This document shows, piece by piece, positions 8,325 through 16,989 of a DNA stretch of 64,000 nt (positions are counted from its first letter, which is position 1; each line of letters begins with the position of its first letter). The notes beneath the pieces were generated by a model. That model made no database searches and was not told the origin of the DNA. It saw only the letters and a list, made by a program, of their open reading frames with translations. Position numbers and translations under genes: made by a program. The stretch lies in the NCBI GenBank assembly GCA_017994175.1, contig JAGOLH010000003.1, forward strand, positions 50,570 to 114,569, given 5' to 3'. The stretch comes from Bacteroidales bacterium. Its GTDB lineage: Bacteria; Bacteroidota; Bacteroidia; Bacteroidales; ML635J-15.

Positions 8325-9164
8325 ATGAAAGTTATCAGTATCGAAACAATGCGGTTCAGGGTTGATGGTGGTGCCATGTTTGGGGTAATTCCCAAAACCA
8401 TGTGGAGCAAGCATCATTCTGCCGACCAAAATAATATGGTTGAACTGGCATGCCGTTCCCTGCTGATCGACAACGGAGAACGCAGGATATTGGTGGATAC
8501 CGGACTGGGAAAAAAAATGAATTTTCAGGAGCTGAAGCACTATGCTGCCGAAAACTGCTATTCCCTTGACCTCTCGCTGAACGAAGCAGGATATACTAGC
8601 TCCGATATAACTGATGTAATAAACACACATTACCATTTCGACCATTGCGGAGGCAATACAATTATCGACCCGATAAGTGGCAATATCATCCCCGCTTTCG
8701 AAAATGCTGTGTACTATATCAGCAAATCTCATTTCGAAACCAGTATCGGTCCAAACTACAGGGAGAAAACATCGTTTATGCAGGAAAATTTCGTACCTCT
8801 GAAAGAAGCCGGGAAACTTCGATTTCTTGATAACGAATGTGAGCTCATTCCAGGAGTATCAGTAAGGTTTTTTAACGGGCACACCAGGGGGCTGACTGCA
8901 GTTATGATAACCAAAAATTCGAAAACCCTTGTTTTTACTGGTGACATGTTGCCTGCTGCAGCATTTGTACCTTTATCATGGATTTCGGCTTACGATATCG
9001 AACCATTGAAAACACTCGAAGAAAAACAACAATTCTTTAAAGAAGCCATAGAAAAAGATTATACGCTATTTTTTCAGCATGATGCATTGCATGAGTGTGG
9101 TTCACTTATTGCCACTGAAAGGGGAGTCAGAATAAACAAAACTTTTGACCTAGCAACATGGTGA
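8325..9164 (+). CDS. MBL-fold metallohydrolase
   Basis: A 279-residue metallo-beta-lactamase-fold hydrolase. The metal site is clear: H102-x-H104-x-D106-H107, a later histidine in NGHTRG, the bridging aspartate in FTGDML and a C-terminal QHD. There is no signal peptide, so it is probably cytoplasmic. The general form resembles lactonase-like and organophosphate-hydrolase-like members, but the substrate cannot be assigned. I prefer the ATG giving MKVISIETMRF. An ATG at 8316 is possible, and a TTG at 8304 lies inside the promoter box and is unlikely. Its stop overlaps the next gene's start by 7 nt. Confidence 0.85.
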   Translation: MKVISIETMRFRVDGGAMFGVIPKTMWSKHHSADQNNMVELACRSLLIDNGERRILVDTGLGKKMNFQELKHYAAENCYSLDLSLNEAGYTSSDITDVINTHYHFDHCGGNTIIDPISGNIIPAFENAVYYISKSHFETSIGPNYREKTSFMQENFVPLKEAGKLRFLDNECELIPGVSVRFFNGHTRGLTAVMITKNSKTLVFTGDMLPAAAFVPLSWISAYDIEPLKTLEEKQQFFKEAIEKDYTLFFQHDALHECGSLIATERGVRINKTFDLATW

Positions 9165-9532
9165 AAAACCTTTATATAGCATTGATTTTTGCATTTGCCT
9201 TATTATTCATGCAAGGGTGCAGTGTTTTCCAGAATAAACAGCAGATCCTTACCGAAAAAATTACCCGACACCAGTGGGTTGTAAACTCCTATGTTGACAA
9301 CAGTATTAATGAGATGCTCGAAATGCCCGAAGTAATTTACGAATTTCAACGCGATGGGACTTTTTCGAAAACCTATGAAAATGGTGAAATTTATATTGCC
9401 GAGTGGAGCTTTTCGGAAGATGCTGATTATATAAGCATCGGAAACAATACTTTTAAAGTGAATACACTTACAAATAGACTGATGGGATTTAGCTACGGTG
9501 ACATTGATATATTTTTTGTTCCCGTAAAATAG
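9158..9532 (+). CDS. Small lipoprotein of unknown function
   Basis: A 124-residue predicted lipoprotein: a hydrophobic signal with lipobox MQGC near residue 21, then about 100 residues of beta-rich sequence (H-Q-W-V-V, Y-E-F-x-x-D-G-T-F, A-E-W-S-F). This pattern resembles small lipocalin-like Bacteroidota lipoproteins in which a query strand set is followed by a W-x-F strand, but I cannot name a family. Its ATG overlaps the end of the MBL gene, so the two are probably co-translated. Confidence 0.7.
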   Translation: MVKNLYIALIFAFALLFMQGCSVFQNKQQILTEKITRHQWVVNSYVDNSINEMLEMPEVIYEFQRDGTFSKTYENGEIYIAEWSFSEDADYISIGNNTFKVNTLTNRLMGFSYGDIDIFFVPVK

Positions 9533-9567
9533 TTTGCAAGGCATTGAAAATATTACATACAACAAAC

Positions 9568-10341
9568 ATGAAAAAAGAAATAAAACTTACCCGCAGAACC
9601 GAAAAAGAAAAAACTCAGAAAAGCGATGGCCTTATCCGCCTGAACAAATACATTTCCAATTCTGGAATATGCTCAAGACGGGAGGCTGACAACCATATTC
9701 AAAATGGGTCTGTTATGGTGAACGGGACTGTAGTTACCGACCTAGGAGTAAAGGTGAAACCCGGAGATGAAATACGTTTCAAAGGAAAAAAAATAGCCCC
9801 TGAACGCAAAGTGTATATTTTACTTAACAAACCCAAGGATTTTGTTACTACAACCGACGATCCGCAAGGGCGAAATATTGTAACCGACCTGATAAAAGAC
9901 GCCTGCAGTGAAAGGATATATCCGGTAGGTCGGCTCGACCGTGAAACAACAGGCTTGCTATTGCTTACCAACGATGGAGAACTTGCAAAAGTACTTACTC
10001 ACCCCTCATATGCAAAAGTAAAAATCTATCGGGCTGTTCTCGATAAGCCCCTAAGTAAAAGCGATCTCGAAGCCATTCGCGCCGGGTTTGAGCTTGAAGA
10101 TGGGTTCATTGCTGCCGACCAGATTGATTATGTTTCGGAAGACAAATTAGAAGTTGGTATAGAGCTACATTCCGGAAGAAACCGTATTGTGCGTCGCATT
10201 TTTGAACACCTTGGATATCGGTTAAAAAAATTAGACCGCGTGTACTATGCCGGACTCACTAAGAAAGACCTGCCTAGGGGCAAATGGCGTTTTCTCACAC
10301 CTGCCGAAATTTCGATGCTTAAAATGGGGGCTTACCGCTAA
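9568..10341 (+). CDS. RsuA/RluB family rRNA pseudouridine synthase
   Basis: A 257-residue pseudouridine synthase of the RsuA/RluB/E/F group. A short basic N-terminus is followed by an S4 RNA-binding domain (about 21-65: RLNKYISNSGICSRREAD) and the catalytic domain with GRLDRETTGLLLLTNDGE, where D124 is the nucleophile. The domain order fits enzymes that modify large- or small-subunit rRNA; RluB (23S U2605) is the most common Bacteroidota assignment, but the target is not shown by sequence. I start at the ATG giving MKKEIKLTRR; eight codons upstream to an earlier ATG look less likely. Confidence 0.9.
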   Translation: MKKEIKLTRRTEKEKTQKSDGLIRLNKYISNSGICSRREADNHIQNGSVMVNGTVVTDLGVKVKPGDEIRFKGKKIAPERKVYILLNKPKDFVTTTDDPQGRNIVTDLIKDACSERIYPVGRLDRETTGLLLLTNDGELAKVLTHPSYAKVKIYRAVLDKPLSKSDLEAIRAGFELEDGFIAADQIDYVSEDKLEVGIELHSGRNRIVRRIFEHLGYRLKKLDRVYYAGLTKKDLPRGKWRFLTPAEISMLKMGAYR

Positions 10342-10357
10342 AGCATCAAGGGCGTTT

Positions 10358-12856
10358 ATGAAAAATTTACTGCTGATAATACCTTTGTTGATGTTGTCGG
10401 CATTTGCTTTTTCCCAACAAAAAGTAAAGGGGTCTGTTTATGATTCCAATACAAAAGAGCCACTTGCTTTTGTGAATATTGTTTACAACGATCGTCAGCA
10501 GGGAACCACAACCGATATGGATGGGCATTTCAGTATTGATAGCAAAGAGCCGGTTCAATATCTAATAGTGAGTTATATCGGCTACCAGAAAGACACCATT
10601 CTAAAAAATGAATTCAGCGGTAAAACAGACTTGAAAATATTTATGAGTCCGGTTGCAACAACTTTGGGAGAAGTAACCGTACTACCCGGTGAAAATCCGG
10701 CACATAGGATCATTCAACTGGTAATTGATAACCGCGACTTGAATAATCCTGAAAAAATGCAGTCGTTCGCTTACACCTCCTATAATAAACTATACGCTAC
10801 CGTTGACCTGACTTCGATTCCTGTTATCGATACCTTGAGCAACTATACTGACAGCATTGTGTTTACTCCCGGAGCAGCCGATACCATTCCCGACTCAACC
10901 ATTAACAGCCTCAACCGCGCCAAACAGATTACCGACAGCATGTACTTCTTTATGATGGAATCGGTAAGTGAACGCAAGTTCAGGTCTCCTGACAAGAACA
11001 GTGAGGTGGTGATTGCAAATAAAATGTCAGGATTGAAAAATCCGTTGTTTTTCATGCTTGCCACGCAAATGCAGTCGTTTTCGTTTTACAGCGACCTTAT
11101 CACGGTTTACGATAAGACTTATCTGAGTCCGGTAAGCAAAGGCAGCACCGAAAAGTATCTCTTCATTATTGAGGACACACTTTTTAGCGAAGAATACGAC
11201 ACCATTTTTGTAATTTCGTTTCGCCCACGAAAAAACAAAAACTTTGAAGGACTGAAAGGGATTTTGCACATCAACTCTCGTAGGTATGCACTACAAAACG
11301 TAATGGCAGAGCCAGATGCGCAGGATCCAATGCTTTCGGTGTCGATTCAGCAGAAATATGAGTTCGTTGATGGCACGCAGTGGTTTCCGGTGCAACTGAA
11401 TACCAATTTTACCTTTAACTCGCTTCAGCTGATGGTAGATAACTATTCTGTCCCGTTGCTTGGTATCGGCAAAAGCTACATCAGTAACATACAAATAAAT
11501 CCTGTTTTCAATAAAAACACATTTGACCATGTAGTAATTGAAAGTGATAAAAATGCCAATAAAAAAACTGATGATTTCTGGAATGAGCACCGGCCTGACA
11601 GCCTGAGCCAACGCGAGCAGCTTACCTATCAGTTTATCGACAGCGTGGGCGAAGCAGAAAAATTTGACAAAAAAATTGCAATACTAGAATATGTGGCAAG
11701 CGGTTGCATTCCTGTTGGGTTTGTAAGCATCGACCTGAACCGTATTATGTGGTACAACAACTACGAAGGATATCGGCTGGGGTTTGGCCTTAAAACCAAC
11801 GACAGAATCCTTCATTGGTTTTCTACTGGCGGGTATGCTGCTTATGGATTTAAAGACAAGGCAGTCAAATATGGAGGGCAGCTAGAGTTTTATCCTTATA
11901 AACCTGCAGAAATATTGCTTGGTTTGTACTATTCCAACGACGTTGAAATAAGCGATTATTACCGCTTCAGATGGAGCAACGGTTTTTTGAGTACCGAATC
12001 ATACCGCGACCTACTAATTACAGAGATTGATCCGGTTGAAAAATACTTGTTCAGCGCTGAAGCTCGTGTTTTCCGATATATTAAAGCAAACTTGTATTGT
12101 TCTTACAACAACAAGCATGTTGTCGATTTCAACCGGTACTTTCTTGCTGATAACCCATTTCAAACCGGAATCACCGAGAACTCATTGCCCTTTGGCTTTT
12201 CATATTATGAAGCAGGAATCGCTATAAAATTTGCTTACAAAGAAAAATTCCTGCAAACACCGAAGAATAACAAGATCAGCCTTGGTACGGATTATCCGAT
12301 ACTATGGTTAAACTATTCCGCAGGAATTCCATCCTTTGATAACGCACAGATTTATCATAAATTTCAAGCACGGCTGAGCAAAAAATTTAAAACCACTGTT
12401 TACGGGAACTCCTATGCAACCCTAGTAGCAGGCTGGGCAAGCGAGACAACTCCATACACCCTGCTTTACAAGGGTCCTGGAACACAAGGATGGCTTGATG
12501 TTTCTACTACCTTCAATACTATGGGTGTAAATGAATTTATCTCTGATCGATTTGCGCATTTGTTTCTTAAGCACGATTTTGGGAGCCTGTTGTTCCGTAC
12601 AAAAAAATGGAAACCCGAATTATGTGTACTCACCAATATAGGTTGGAGCGATTACTCCGATAAAACCCCTATCGTAACATCGCTACCCGGTTATAATAAA
12701 CTGTACTATGAATCGGGTATTCAGATAAACTACATACTACGTGCTTTTTTTATCGGATATGGGTTCTCGGTGTATTACCGCTACGGGCCTTACCACCTAC
12801 CGGAAACAATCGACAACTTTGCTTTTAAACTAACATTAACTTATAGTTTTGAATAG
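10358..12856 (+). CDS. DUF5686 family surface protein with carboxypeptidase-regulatory domain
   Basis: An 832-residue exported protein. Residues 1-20 are a signal peptide. A carboxypeptidase-regulatory-like beta-sandwich follows at about 22-105 (V-K-G-S-V-Y-D...P-L-A-F-V-N-I), as found at the N-terminus of many Bacteroidota TonB-dependent receptors. The rest is DUF5686, rich in aromatic beta strands and ending in LTLTYSFE, which suggests an outer-membrane barrel. No TonB plug is seen, so it is not a classical receptor. The true start is the ATG 16 nt after the pseudouridine synthase stop; longer forms run into that gene. Function unknown; it may handle cell-envelope substrates. Confidence 0.82.
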   Translation: MKNLLLIIPLLMLSAFAFSQQKVKGSVYDSNTKEPLAFVNIVYNDRQQGTTTDMDGHFSIDSKEPVQYLIVSYIGYQKDTILKNEFSGKTDLKIFMSPVATTLGEVTVLPGENPAHRIIQLVIDNRDLNNPEKMQSFAYTSYNKLYATVDLTSIPVIDTLSNYTDSIVFTPGAADTIPDSTINSLNRAKQITDSMYFFMMESVSERKFRSPDKNSEVVIANKMSGLKNPLFFMLATQMQSFSFYSDLITVYDKTYLSPVSKGSTEKYLFIIEDTLFSEEYDTIFVISFRPRKNKNFEGLKGILHINSRRYALQNVMAEPDAQDPMLSVSIQQKYEFVDGTQWFPVQLNTNFTFNSLQLMVDNYSVPLLGIGKSYISNIQINPVFNKNTFDHVVIESDKNANKKTDDFWNEHRPDSLSQREQLTYQFIDSVGEAEKFDKKIAILEYVASGCIPVGFVSIDLNRIMWYNNYEGYRLGFGLKTNDRILHWFSTGGYAAYGFKDKAVKYGGQLEFYPYKPAEILLGLYYSNDVEISDYYRFRWSNGFLSTESYRDLLITEIDPVEKYLFSAEARVFRYIKANLYCSYNNKHVVDFNRYFLADNPFQTGITENSLPFGFSYYEAGIAIKFAYKEKFLQTPKNNKISLGTDYPILWLNYSAGIPSFDNAQIYHKFQARLSKKFKTTVYGNSYATLVAGWASETTPYTLLYKGPGTQGWLDVSTTFNTMGVNEFISDRFAHLFLKHDFGSLLFRTKKWKPELCVLTNIGWSDYSDKTPIVTSLPGYNKLYYESGIQINYILRAFFIGYGFSVYYRYGPYHLPETIDNFAFKLTLTYSFE

Positions 12857-12907
12857 TACCCGGCAATAATCAACAACTACCAATGACGTATTATTACTAC
12901 TGGGAAT

Positions 12908-13040
12908 ACAGAATGCAGAATACAGAAGGGGCGAATGGCAATTCAACCGCATAATTCTCTTGCTGGAGTTTTCGTTCACTCTCGTAACATCATGCCTCTA
13001 TCGACCAACGAAATGCCCCCTTCTGAATTCTGTATTCTGT
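12908..13040 (+). repeat. Imperfect inverted repeat in a 296-bp intergenic region
   Basis: Arms at 12908-12931 and 13017-13040 match at 22 of 24 positions when one is reverse-complemented, with 85 nt between. Each arm is itself made of short CAGAAT repeats (ACAGAATnCAGAATnCAGAAGGGG pattern) and the right arm is followed by a third copy-like stretch (CCTGTATTCTG). No coding sequence is seen in the region. It lies between two genes that converge here, so it may act as a terminator-like structure or be a dispersed intergenic repeat. Confidence 0.65.
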
Positions 13041-13152
13041 CTCCTGTATTCTGATTCCAGATACCAGGTCATTTTATATTGCTTTTATTGCCGCAATAAT
13101 TAGCCCTCAACAAGGCAGAGATTGGGCTAAAATGTGTATAACTGAGTCCTTT

Positions 13153-13659
13153 TTAATTCGAAATAATCTTTAGCAGATCTCCTTCGATTGATGTTTGAGG
13201 AGTTTCGATAATACGTCCGAGCTCTGTATCGCCATCATAGAAAATAAATGTGGGAACAAGTTCAATTTTGTATGAAGCAACGTCGATTCCAGACAGCATC
13301 TTTTTATGGTCGAGGCAATACACTTCGAAGTTATCGGGGCACCAACCTGCAAGTTCTACAATTTTAAAAAAACGAGGAACTTCGCGCCTTGAATCGCTGC
13401 ACCAGGTTCCTAGAAAAATAATTCCCGAAGCAGGAATATGTTCCTTCAACAAAGCAACAGTCGCACTGTCGGGGTGGTAATTATTGAACTCCTCATAGAA
13501 CCAGCCACTGCAAAGCTCGTTTTCGAAATCAATCTTTTTACATTGCCCCAGCATGATTTTACTTCCGCTGGCAGAATCGGTAACAATTTCGTAGTTACTC
13601 TGTGCTGCAACTATTATGCTGCAGAAAATAAATACTATAAAAATGAAAATTCTGCTCAT
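13153..13659 (-). CDS. Exported thioredoxin-like protein with CxxS motif
   Basis: A 168-residue protein with a signal peptide (about 1-20), so periplasmic or secreted. The thioredoxin fold is suggested by G-T-W-C-S-D-S-R-R-E-V-P (C87) and by a cis-proline-like strand VPTFIFYDG. The active-site pair is C-S-D-S, so the second cysteine is replaced by serine; such proteins cannot do standard dithiol redox by themselves and may form mixed disulfides or have another role. Two other cysteines (40 and 50) lie before the motif. Monocistronic on the minus strand with its own promoter. Confidence 0.75.
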   Translation of the reverse strand: MSRIFIFIVFIFCSIIVAAQSNYEIVTDSASGSKIMLGQCKKIDFENELCSGWFYEEFNNYHPDSATVALLKEHIPASGIIFLGTWCSDSRREVPRFFKIVELAGWCPDNFEVYCLDHKKMLSGIDVASYKIELVPTFIFYDGDTELGRIIETPQTSIEGDLLKIISN

Positions 13660-13673
13660 AAGTAATTTTTATG

Positions 13674-13681
13674 CAAATATA
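13674..13681 (-). promoter_or_regulatory. -7 promoter box for the thioredoxin-like gene
   Basis: TATATTTG on the minus strand, 15 nt before the start codon. TTTG (13699-13702, minus) lies 17 nt further upstream. Confidence 0.55.
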
Positions 13682-13760
13682 TCGTTTTCTGAATTCAACA
13701 AACCTGAAAATTAATTATGGCAGGTGTAAAATAATTTCGATACAATTAAAAGTCTTACTG

Positions 13761-13768
13761 TATCTTTG
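13761..13768 (+). promoter_or_regulatory. -7 promoter box for the DMT transporter operon
   Basis: TATCTTTG fits TAnnTTTG, with the start codon only 8 nt downstream, so the leader is very short. Confidence 0.55.
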
Positions 13769-13776
13769 CACGCATT

Positions 13777-14697
13777 ATGAACCGCAGGTTTCGCCTTATA
13801 GTAATTTACCCGCTGCTTACAGTATCGATGATATTGTGGGCGTACTCGTATTTGTGGGCAAAAGACGCTTTGGTTTACTACAATCCGATTACACTGATTT
13901 GTATCAGGACTTTTATCTCAGCTGTTTTTATTTTACCGGTATTGTTCATATTGAAAAAGCAGATTTCGATTAAACGTAAGCATTTGCCTGCATTGGTTCT
14001 CTTGGCATTTTTCGAACCATTTTTGTATTTCATTGGAGAAACAAGCGGGCTGAATAAAGTTGACCCAGCCTCAACGGCCGTAATAATTTCTACAATCCCT
14101 CTTTTCACACCGTTGGCAGCATTTTATTTTCTGAAAGAAAAAGTGACTGCATGGAATATAGCCGGAATTGTGCTTTCATTAATTGGTATTGCTGTAATGG
14201 TGCTTGATCATCAGCTGAATATTCAGATTTCGGTTGAAGGGCTGTTATTTCTGACACTTGCTGTAGTTGCTGCCATAGGATACAGTGTTGTAATAAAGCG
14301 ATTACCCGGAAATTATTCCGTTTTTACCATCATTTTTTATCAGAATGCCATTGGAGCCATTCTGTTTATTCCACTGGTTTTTATATTTGATTTTCAACAG
14401 TTACTGATTACCGGCTGGATTACTTCTGCAGTATGGCCCATTGTTAAACTTGGCGTATTCGCATCGACAATTGCTTTTTTATTCTACATGTATGCCCTAA
14501 AATTTATGGATATTACCAAAGTGAATATTTTTACCAATATGATACCGGTCTTCACCATATTAATTATGTGGATAGTAATGGATGAAGCTCCGGAGTTCAG
14601 AAAAGCAATCGGTATGGCTGTCGTGATAGTGGGGGTATTTGTGTCGCAAATAAGTTTAGGTAAAATCAGGAAAAGTGATACACCCGCAAAACATTAG
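13777..14697 (+). CDS. DMT superfamily (EamA) transporter
   Basis: A 306-residue integral membrane protein with about ten hydrophobic helices and two EamA repeats (residues ~10-140 and ~150-295). The first repeat carries the typical S-x-x-x-W-x-x-x-Y-x-x-x-K start and P-x-x-A-x-x-I-x-x-x-x-P-L-F-T-P helix; the second ends in G-x-x-x-V-I-V-G-V. Members export amino acids, purines or other metabolites, and the substrate cannot be predicted. The end overlaps the next gene by 23 nt, so the two are probably co-transcribed. Confidence 0.9.
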   Translation: MNRRFRLIVIYPLLTVSMILWAYSYLWAKDALVYYNPITLICIRTFISAVFILPVLFILKKQISIKRKHLPALVLLAFFEPFLYFIGETSGLNKVDPASTAVIISTIPLFTPLAAFYFLKEKVTAWNIAGIVLSLIGIAVMVLDHQLNIQISVEGLLFLTLAVVAAIGYSVVIKRLPGNYSVFTIIFYQNAIGAILFIPLVFIFDFQQLLITGWITSAVWPIVKLGVFASTIAFLFYMYALKFMDITKVNIFTNMIPVFTILIMWIVMDEAPEFRKAIGMAVVIVGVFVSQISLGKIRKSDTPAKH

Positions 14698-15163
14698 GCA
14701 GGCAGCAAATCAGCACAAAAAAGAACTTCGTGAGCTGATAAAAAAGTTGAAGAGAAATGATAAAAGATTGCTCGACGACAAGGTTCACAGGTTACACTAT
14801 CAGATTTTTGACTCATATAACTGTACTGCCTGCGCCAACTGCTGCCGGAGTCTCGGTCCAAAGCTTACAAATAAAGATATTGCACGGTTGGCTGACTATT
14901 TGAAAATAACAGATTCTGCATTTTTTCAAAAATATGTTGTCGAAGATGAGGATGGTGACTTTGTTTTCAGGGAAATGCCTTGTGTTTTTCTGCAATCTGA
15001 CAATTTATGCGCTGTATATGATATCAGACCCAAGGCATGCAGAGAGTACCCGCATACCGATAAAACCAATTTTCATCAGATACTTGATTTAAGTTTGCTA
15101 AATGCAGAAATCTGCCCTGCTGTGTACGAAATTTTTGTAATCTTGCAAAAAAACAACTCATGA
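14675..15163 (+). CDS. YkgJ-family cysteine-cluster protein
   Basis: A 162-residue protein of the YkgJ (zinc- or iron-chelating) family. It has the CTACANCC cluster near residue 50, then P-C-V-F-L...C-A-V-Y...R-P-x-x-C-R-E-Y-P and a late C-P, the family's full eight-cysteine pattern. The family probably binds Fe-S or zinc; its role is unknown, but the relatives are often assumed to be oxidases or maturation factors. It begins with GTG inside the end of the transporter gene, and its stop overlaps the next start (ATGA). Confidence 0.85.
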   Translation: MIHPQNIRQAANQHKKELRELIKKLKRNDKRLLDDKVHRLHYQIFDSYNCTACANCCRSLGPKLTNKDIARLADYLKITDSAFFQKYVVEDEDGDFVFREMPCVFLQSDNLCAVYDIRPKACREYPHTDKTNFHQILDLSLLNAEICPAVYEIFVILQKNNS

Positions 15164-15813
15164 ATGCAATTCAGCGTGAAGCAGTTGGTCGGCTTCGTGA
15201 ACATCTTGCTCCGCTTTTCGCATCTGAAAATAGCGGTCATGACTTCATGCATCTTTTGCGGGTGGAAAAAATGGCCATGCACCTTGCTTTTCCGAATGGG
15301 GCCGACCCGTTTATCTGTTCATTGGCAGCCCTGCTGCATGAACACGATGATAATAAACTCACCCATATAACCGGGGGAAAAGATGAGGCTGTAAGATTGC
15401 TTATGATTACAGTAGAAAACGAAAACATCCGCAATCACGTACTTGAAATAATCAGCTCCCTTTCATATAAAGGCGCCTCGGTGGAGACCCCAATGAAAAC
15501 CATTGAAGGAATGTGCGTGCAGGATGCCGACAGGCTCGATGCTATGGGAGCAGTTGGTATTGCCAGAACATTCTGCTTTTGTGGTGCCAGGAATCAGCCT
15601 ATACACGACCCGGGCATTTCACCGGTAAATCACAAGGACGAAGACGATTATCATAAAGCAAAAGGCACAGGAATCAATCATTTCTACGAAAAGCTTCTCA
15701 TCATAAAGGACAGAATGAATACAGAAGAAGCCAAAAGAATTGCCAATATCCGCCATAACTTTATGGAAGAATACCTCGATAGATTCCTCAAAGAATGTGA
15801 AGGAATACAATAA
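15160..15813 (+). CDS. HD-domain hydrolase, YedJ-like, with HE in place of HD
   Basis: A 217-residue HD-superfamily protein similar to the YedJ group. The metal ligands can be followed: H27 (GHDF), a late D122-x-D124 in the V-Q-D-A-D-R-L-D-A-M/I-G-A-x-G-I-A-R signature and the P-I-H/Y-D-P strand. At the central doublet the family reads LLHD but this protein reads LLHE (H60-E61, then H-D-D). Glutamate may still coordinate, or activity may be altered. It is translationally coupled to the YkgJ-like gene. The family's substrates are unknown. Confidence 0.8.
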   Translation: MNAIQREAVGRLREHLAPLFASENSGHDFMHLLRVEKMAMHLAFPNGADPFICSLAALLHEHDDNKLTHITGGKDEAVRLLMITVENENIRNHVLEIISSLSYKGASVETPMKTIEGMCVQDADRLDAMGAVGIARTFCFCGARNQPIHDPGISPVNHKDEDDYHKAKGTGINHFYEKLLIIKDRMNTEEAKRIANIRHNFMEEYLDRFLKECEGIQ

Positions 15814-15842
15814 TGGGTAAAGGAATGCGTTTGATTATTTAA

Positions 15843-15850
15843 TATATTTG
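15843..15850 (+). promoter_or_regulatory. -7 promoter box for porQ-cmk-ispH
   Basis: TATATTTG fits TAnnTTTG and lies 26 nt before the TTG start of porQ. It would drive the whole three-gene unit. Confidence 0.6.
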
Positions 15851-15876
15851 TCTCAAACAAATTAAATTCAAGCTGC

Positions 15877-16971
15877 TTGAAAACGATAAAACATATAGTA
15901 CCAGTTTTATTACTATTCATCTCAATTACTATAGCACGAGGCCAAACCGGTGGAAACAACATATACGAGTTTTTGAATATCCCTCCTGCTGCTCACCTTG
16001 CAGCACTTGGTGGAAATAATGTTTCTGTTTTCGATAATGATCTGGGGTTTGTCTATGCTAACCCAGCCCTAATGCACGAGAGTTTCAGCAACAATCTTAG
16101 CCTGAACTATCATAATTATATCGCCGACATTAACTTTGCCTACGCTTCTTATGCCTTTCATTTCGATAAAGTTGGCACTTTCGGAGCTGGCATATACTAC
16201 TTAAATTACGGCGATTTTACTCATGCGGATGAAACAGGACAGATCCTTGGGAACTTTTCTGCTTCCGATTATTCATTCAACGTGTATTATAACCGACCTC
16301 TATATGAACGCCTGTATGCCGGAGCAAGCCTAAAAATACTATACTCATCGATGTTTACGTATTATTCTTCCGGGTTTGCAGTAGATCTCGGGTTGCATTA
16401 TTATTCGAAAGACAGCTTATTTTCTGCCGGGGTTGCTTTAAAGAATTTCGGCACACAACTCAAGCCTTATTTTCCAGGGAATTATGAACCCCTGCCCTAC
16501 GACCTTCAGCTTGGTGTTACACAACGCCTTCGCCATGCGCCATTTCGCTTTTCGATAACCATGCAGGATTTGTTAAACTGGAGTCTGCGTTACGATAGTC
16601 CGTTGGATGACGGAAACGTTCTTGCAGCCGATGAAACAGCAAACGATACAGTGAATTTTACAATCAAGCTGAACAACTTTTTCCAAACGGTTGGCAATGC
16701 TGGAGATGAGTTTCTACGCCATATAATTGTCGGTGTCGAGATAGTACCATCACAAAACTTCTATATTGCCCTCGGCTTCAATTATCGCCGCCGTGCAGAA
16801 ATGAAACTCGACACAAAAAGTGGTTTGCTAGGATTCTCGGTGGGTGCAGGTGTGAAAATATCGAAATTTAATCTGGGTTATAGCTTTGCCAATTATCATT
16901 TTTCGGGTAAATCGCATATGATTTCGCTATCAACTAATCTCAACTCTTTTTATAAGAAGAATGGTTCCTAA
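15877..16971 (+). CDS. porQ: Type IX secretion system protein PorQ
   Basis: A 364-residue exported beta-barrel protein with a 22-residue signal peptide and a FadL-like, aromatic-rich body. The N-terminal motif after the signal (Y-E-F-L-N-I-P-P-A-A-H-L-A-A-L-G-G) and the S-V-F-D-N-D...N-P-A-L pattern identify PorQ, which belongs to the T9SS surface complex with PorU, PorV and PorZ. It binds the A-LPS delivery components during attachment of cargo. The start is a TTG; no in-frame ATG lies upstream. The T9SS-sorted proteins elsewhere in the window are consistent. The porQ-cmk order is, to my knowledge, common in Bacteroidota. Confidence 0.9.
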   Translation: MKTIKHIVPVLLLFISITIARGQTGGNNIYEFLNIPPAAHLAALGGNNVSVFDNDLGFVYANPALMHESFSNNLSLNYHNYIADINFAYASYAFHFDKVGTFGAGIYYLNYGDFTHADETGQILGNFSASDYSFNVYYNRPLYERLYAGASLKILYSSMFTYYSSGFAVDLGLHYYSKDSLFSAGVALKNFGTQLKPYFPGNYEPLPYDLQLGVTQRLRHAPFRFSITMQDLLNWSLRYDSPLDDGNVLAADETANDTVNFTIKLNNFFQTVGNAGDEFLRHIIVGVEIVPSQNFYIALGFNYRRRAEMKLDTKSGLLGFSVGAGVKISKFNLGYSFANYHFSGKSHMISLSTNLNSFYKKNGS

Positions 16972-16989
16972 ATATTGCTTTCCACTGTT

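Noticed and set aside
13671..13973. Plus-strand reading frame overlapping the DMT transporter start
   Set aside because: It is out of frame with a clear membrane transporter and overlaps its promoter box.
16975..16989. Longer cmk start at TTG 16975
   Set aside because: It leaves only 3 nt to porQ and adds residues not matching the family; kept only as an alternative.
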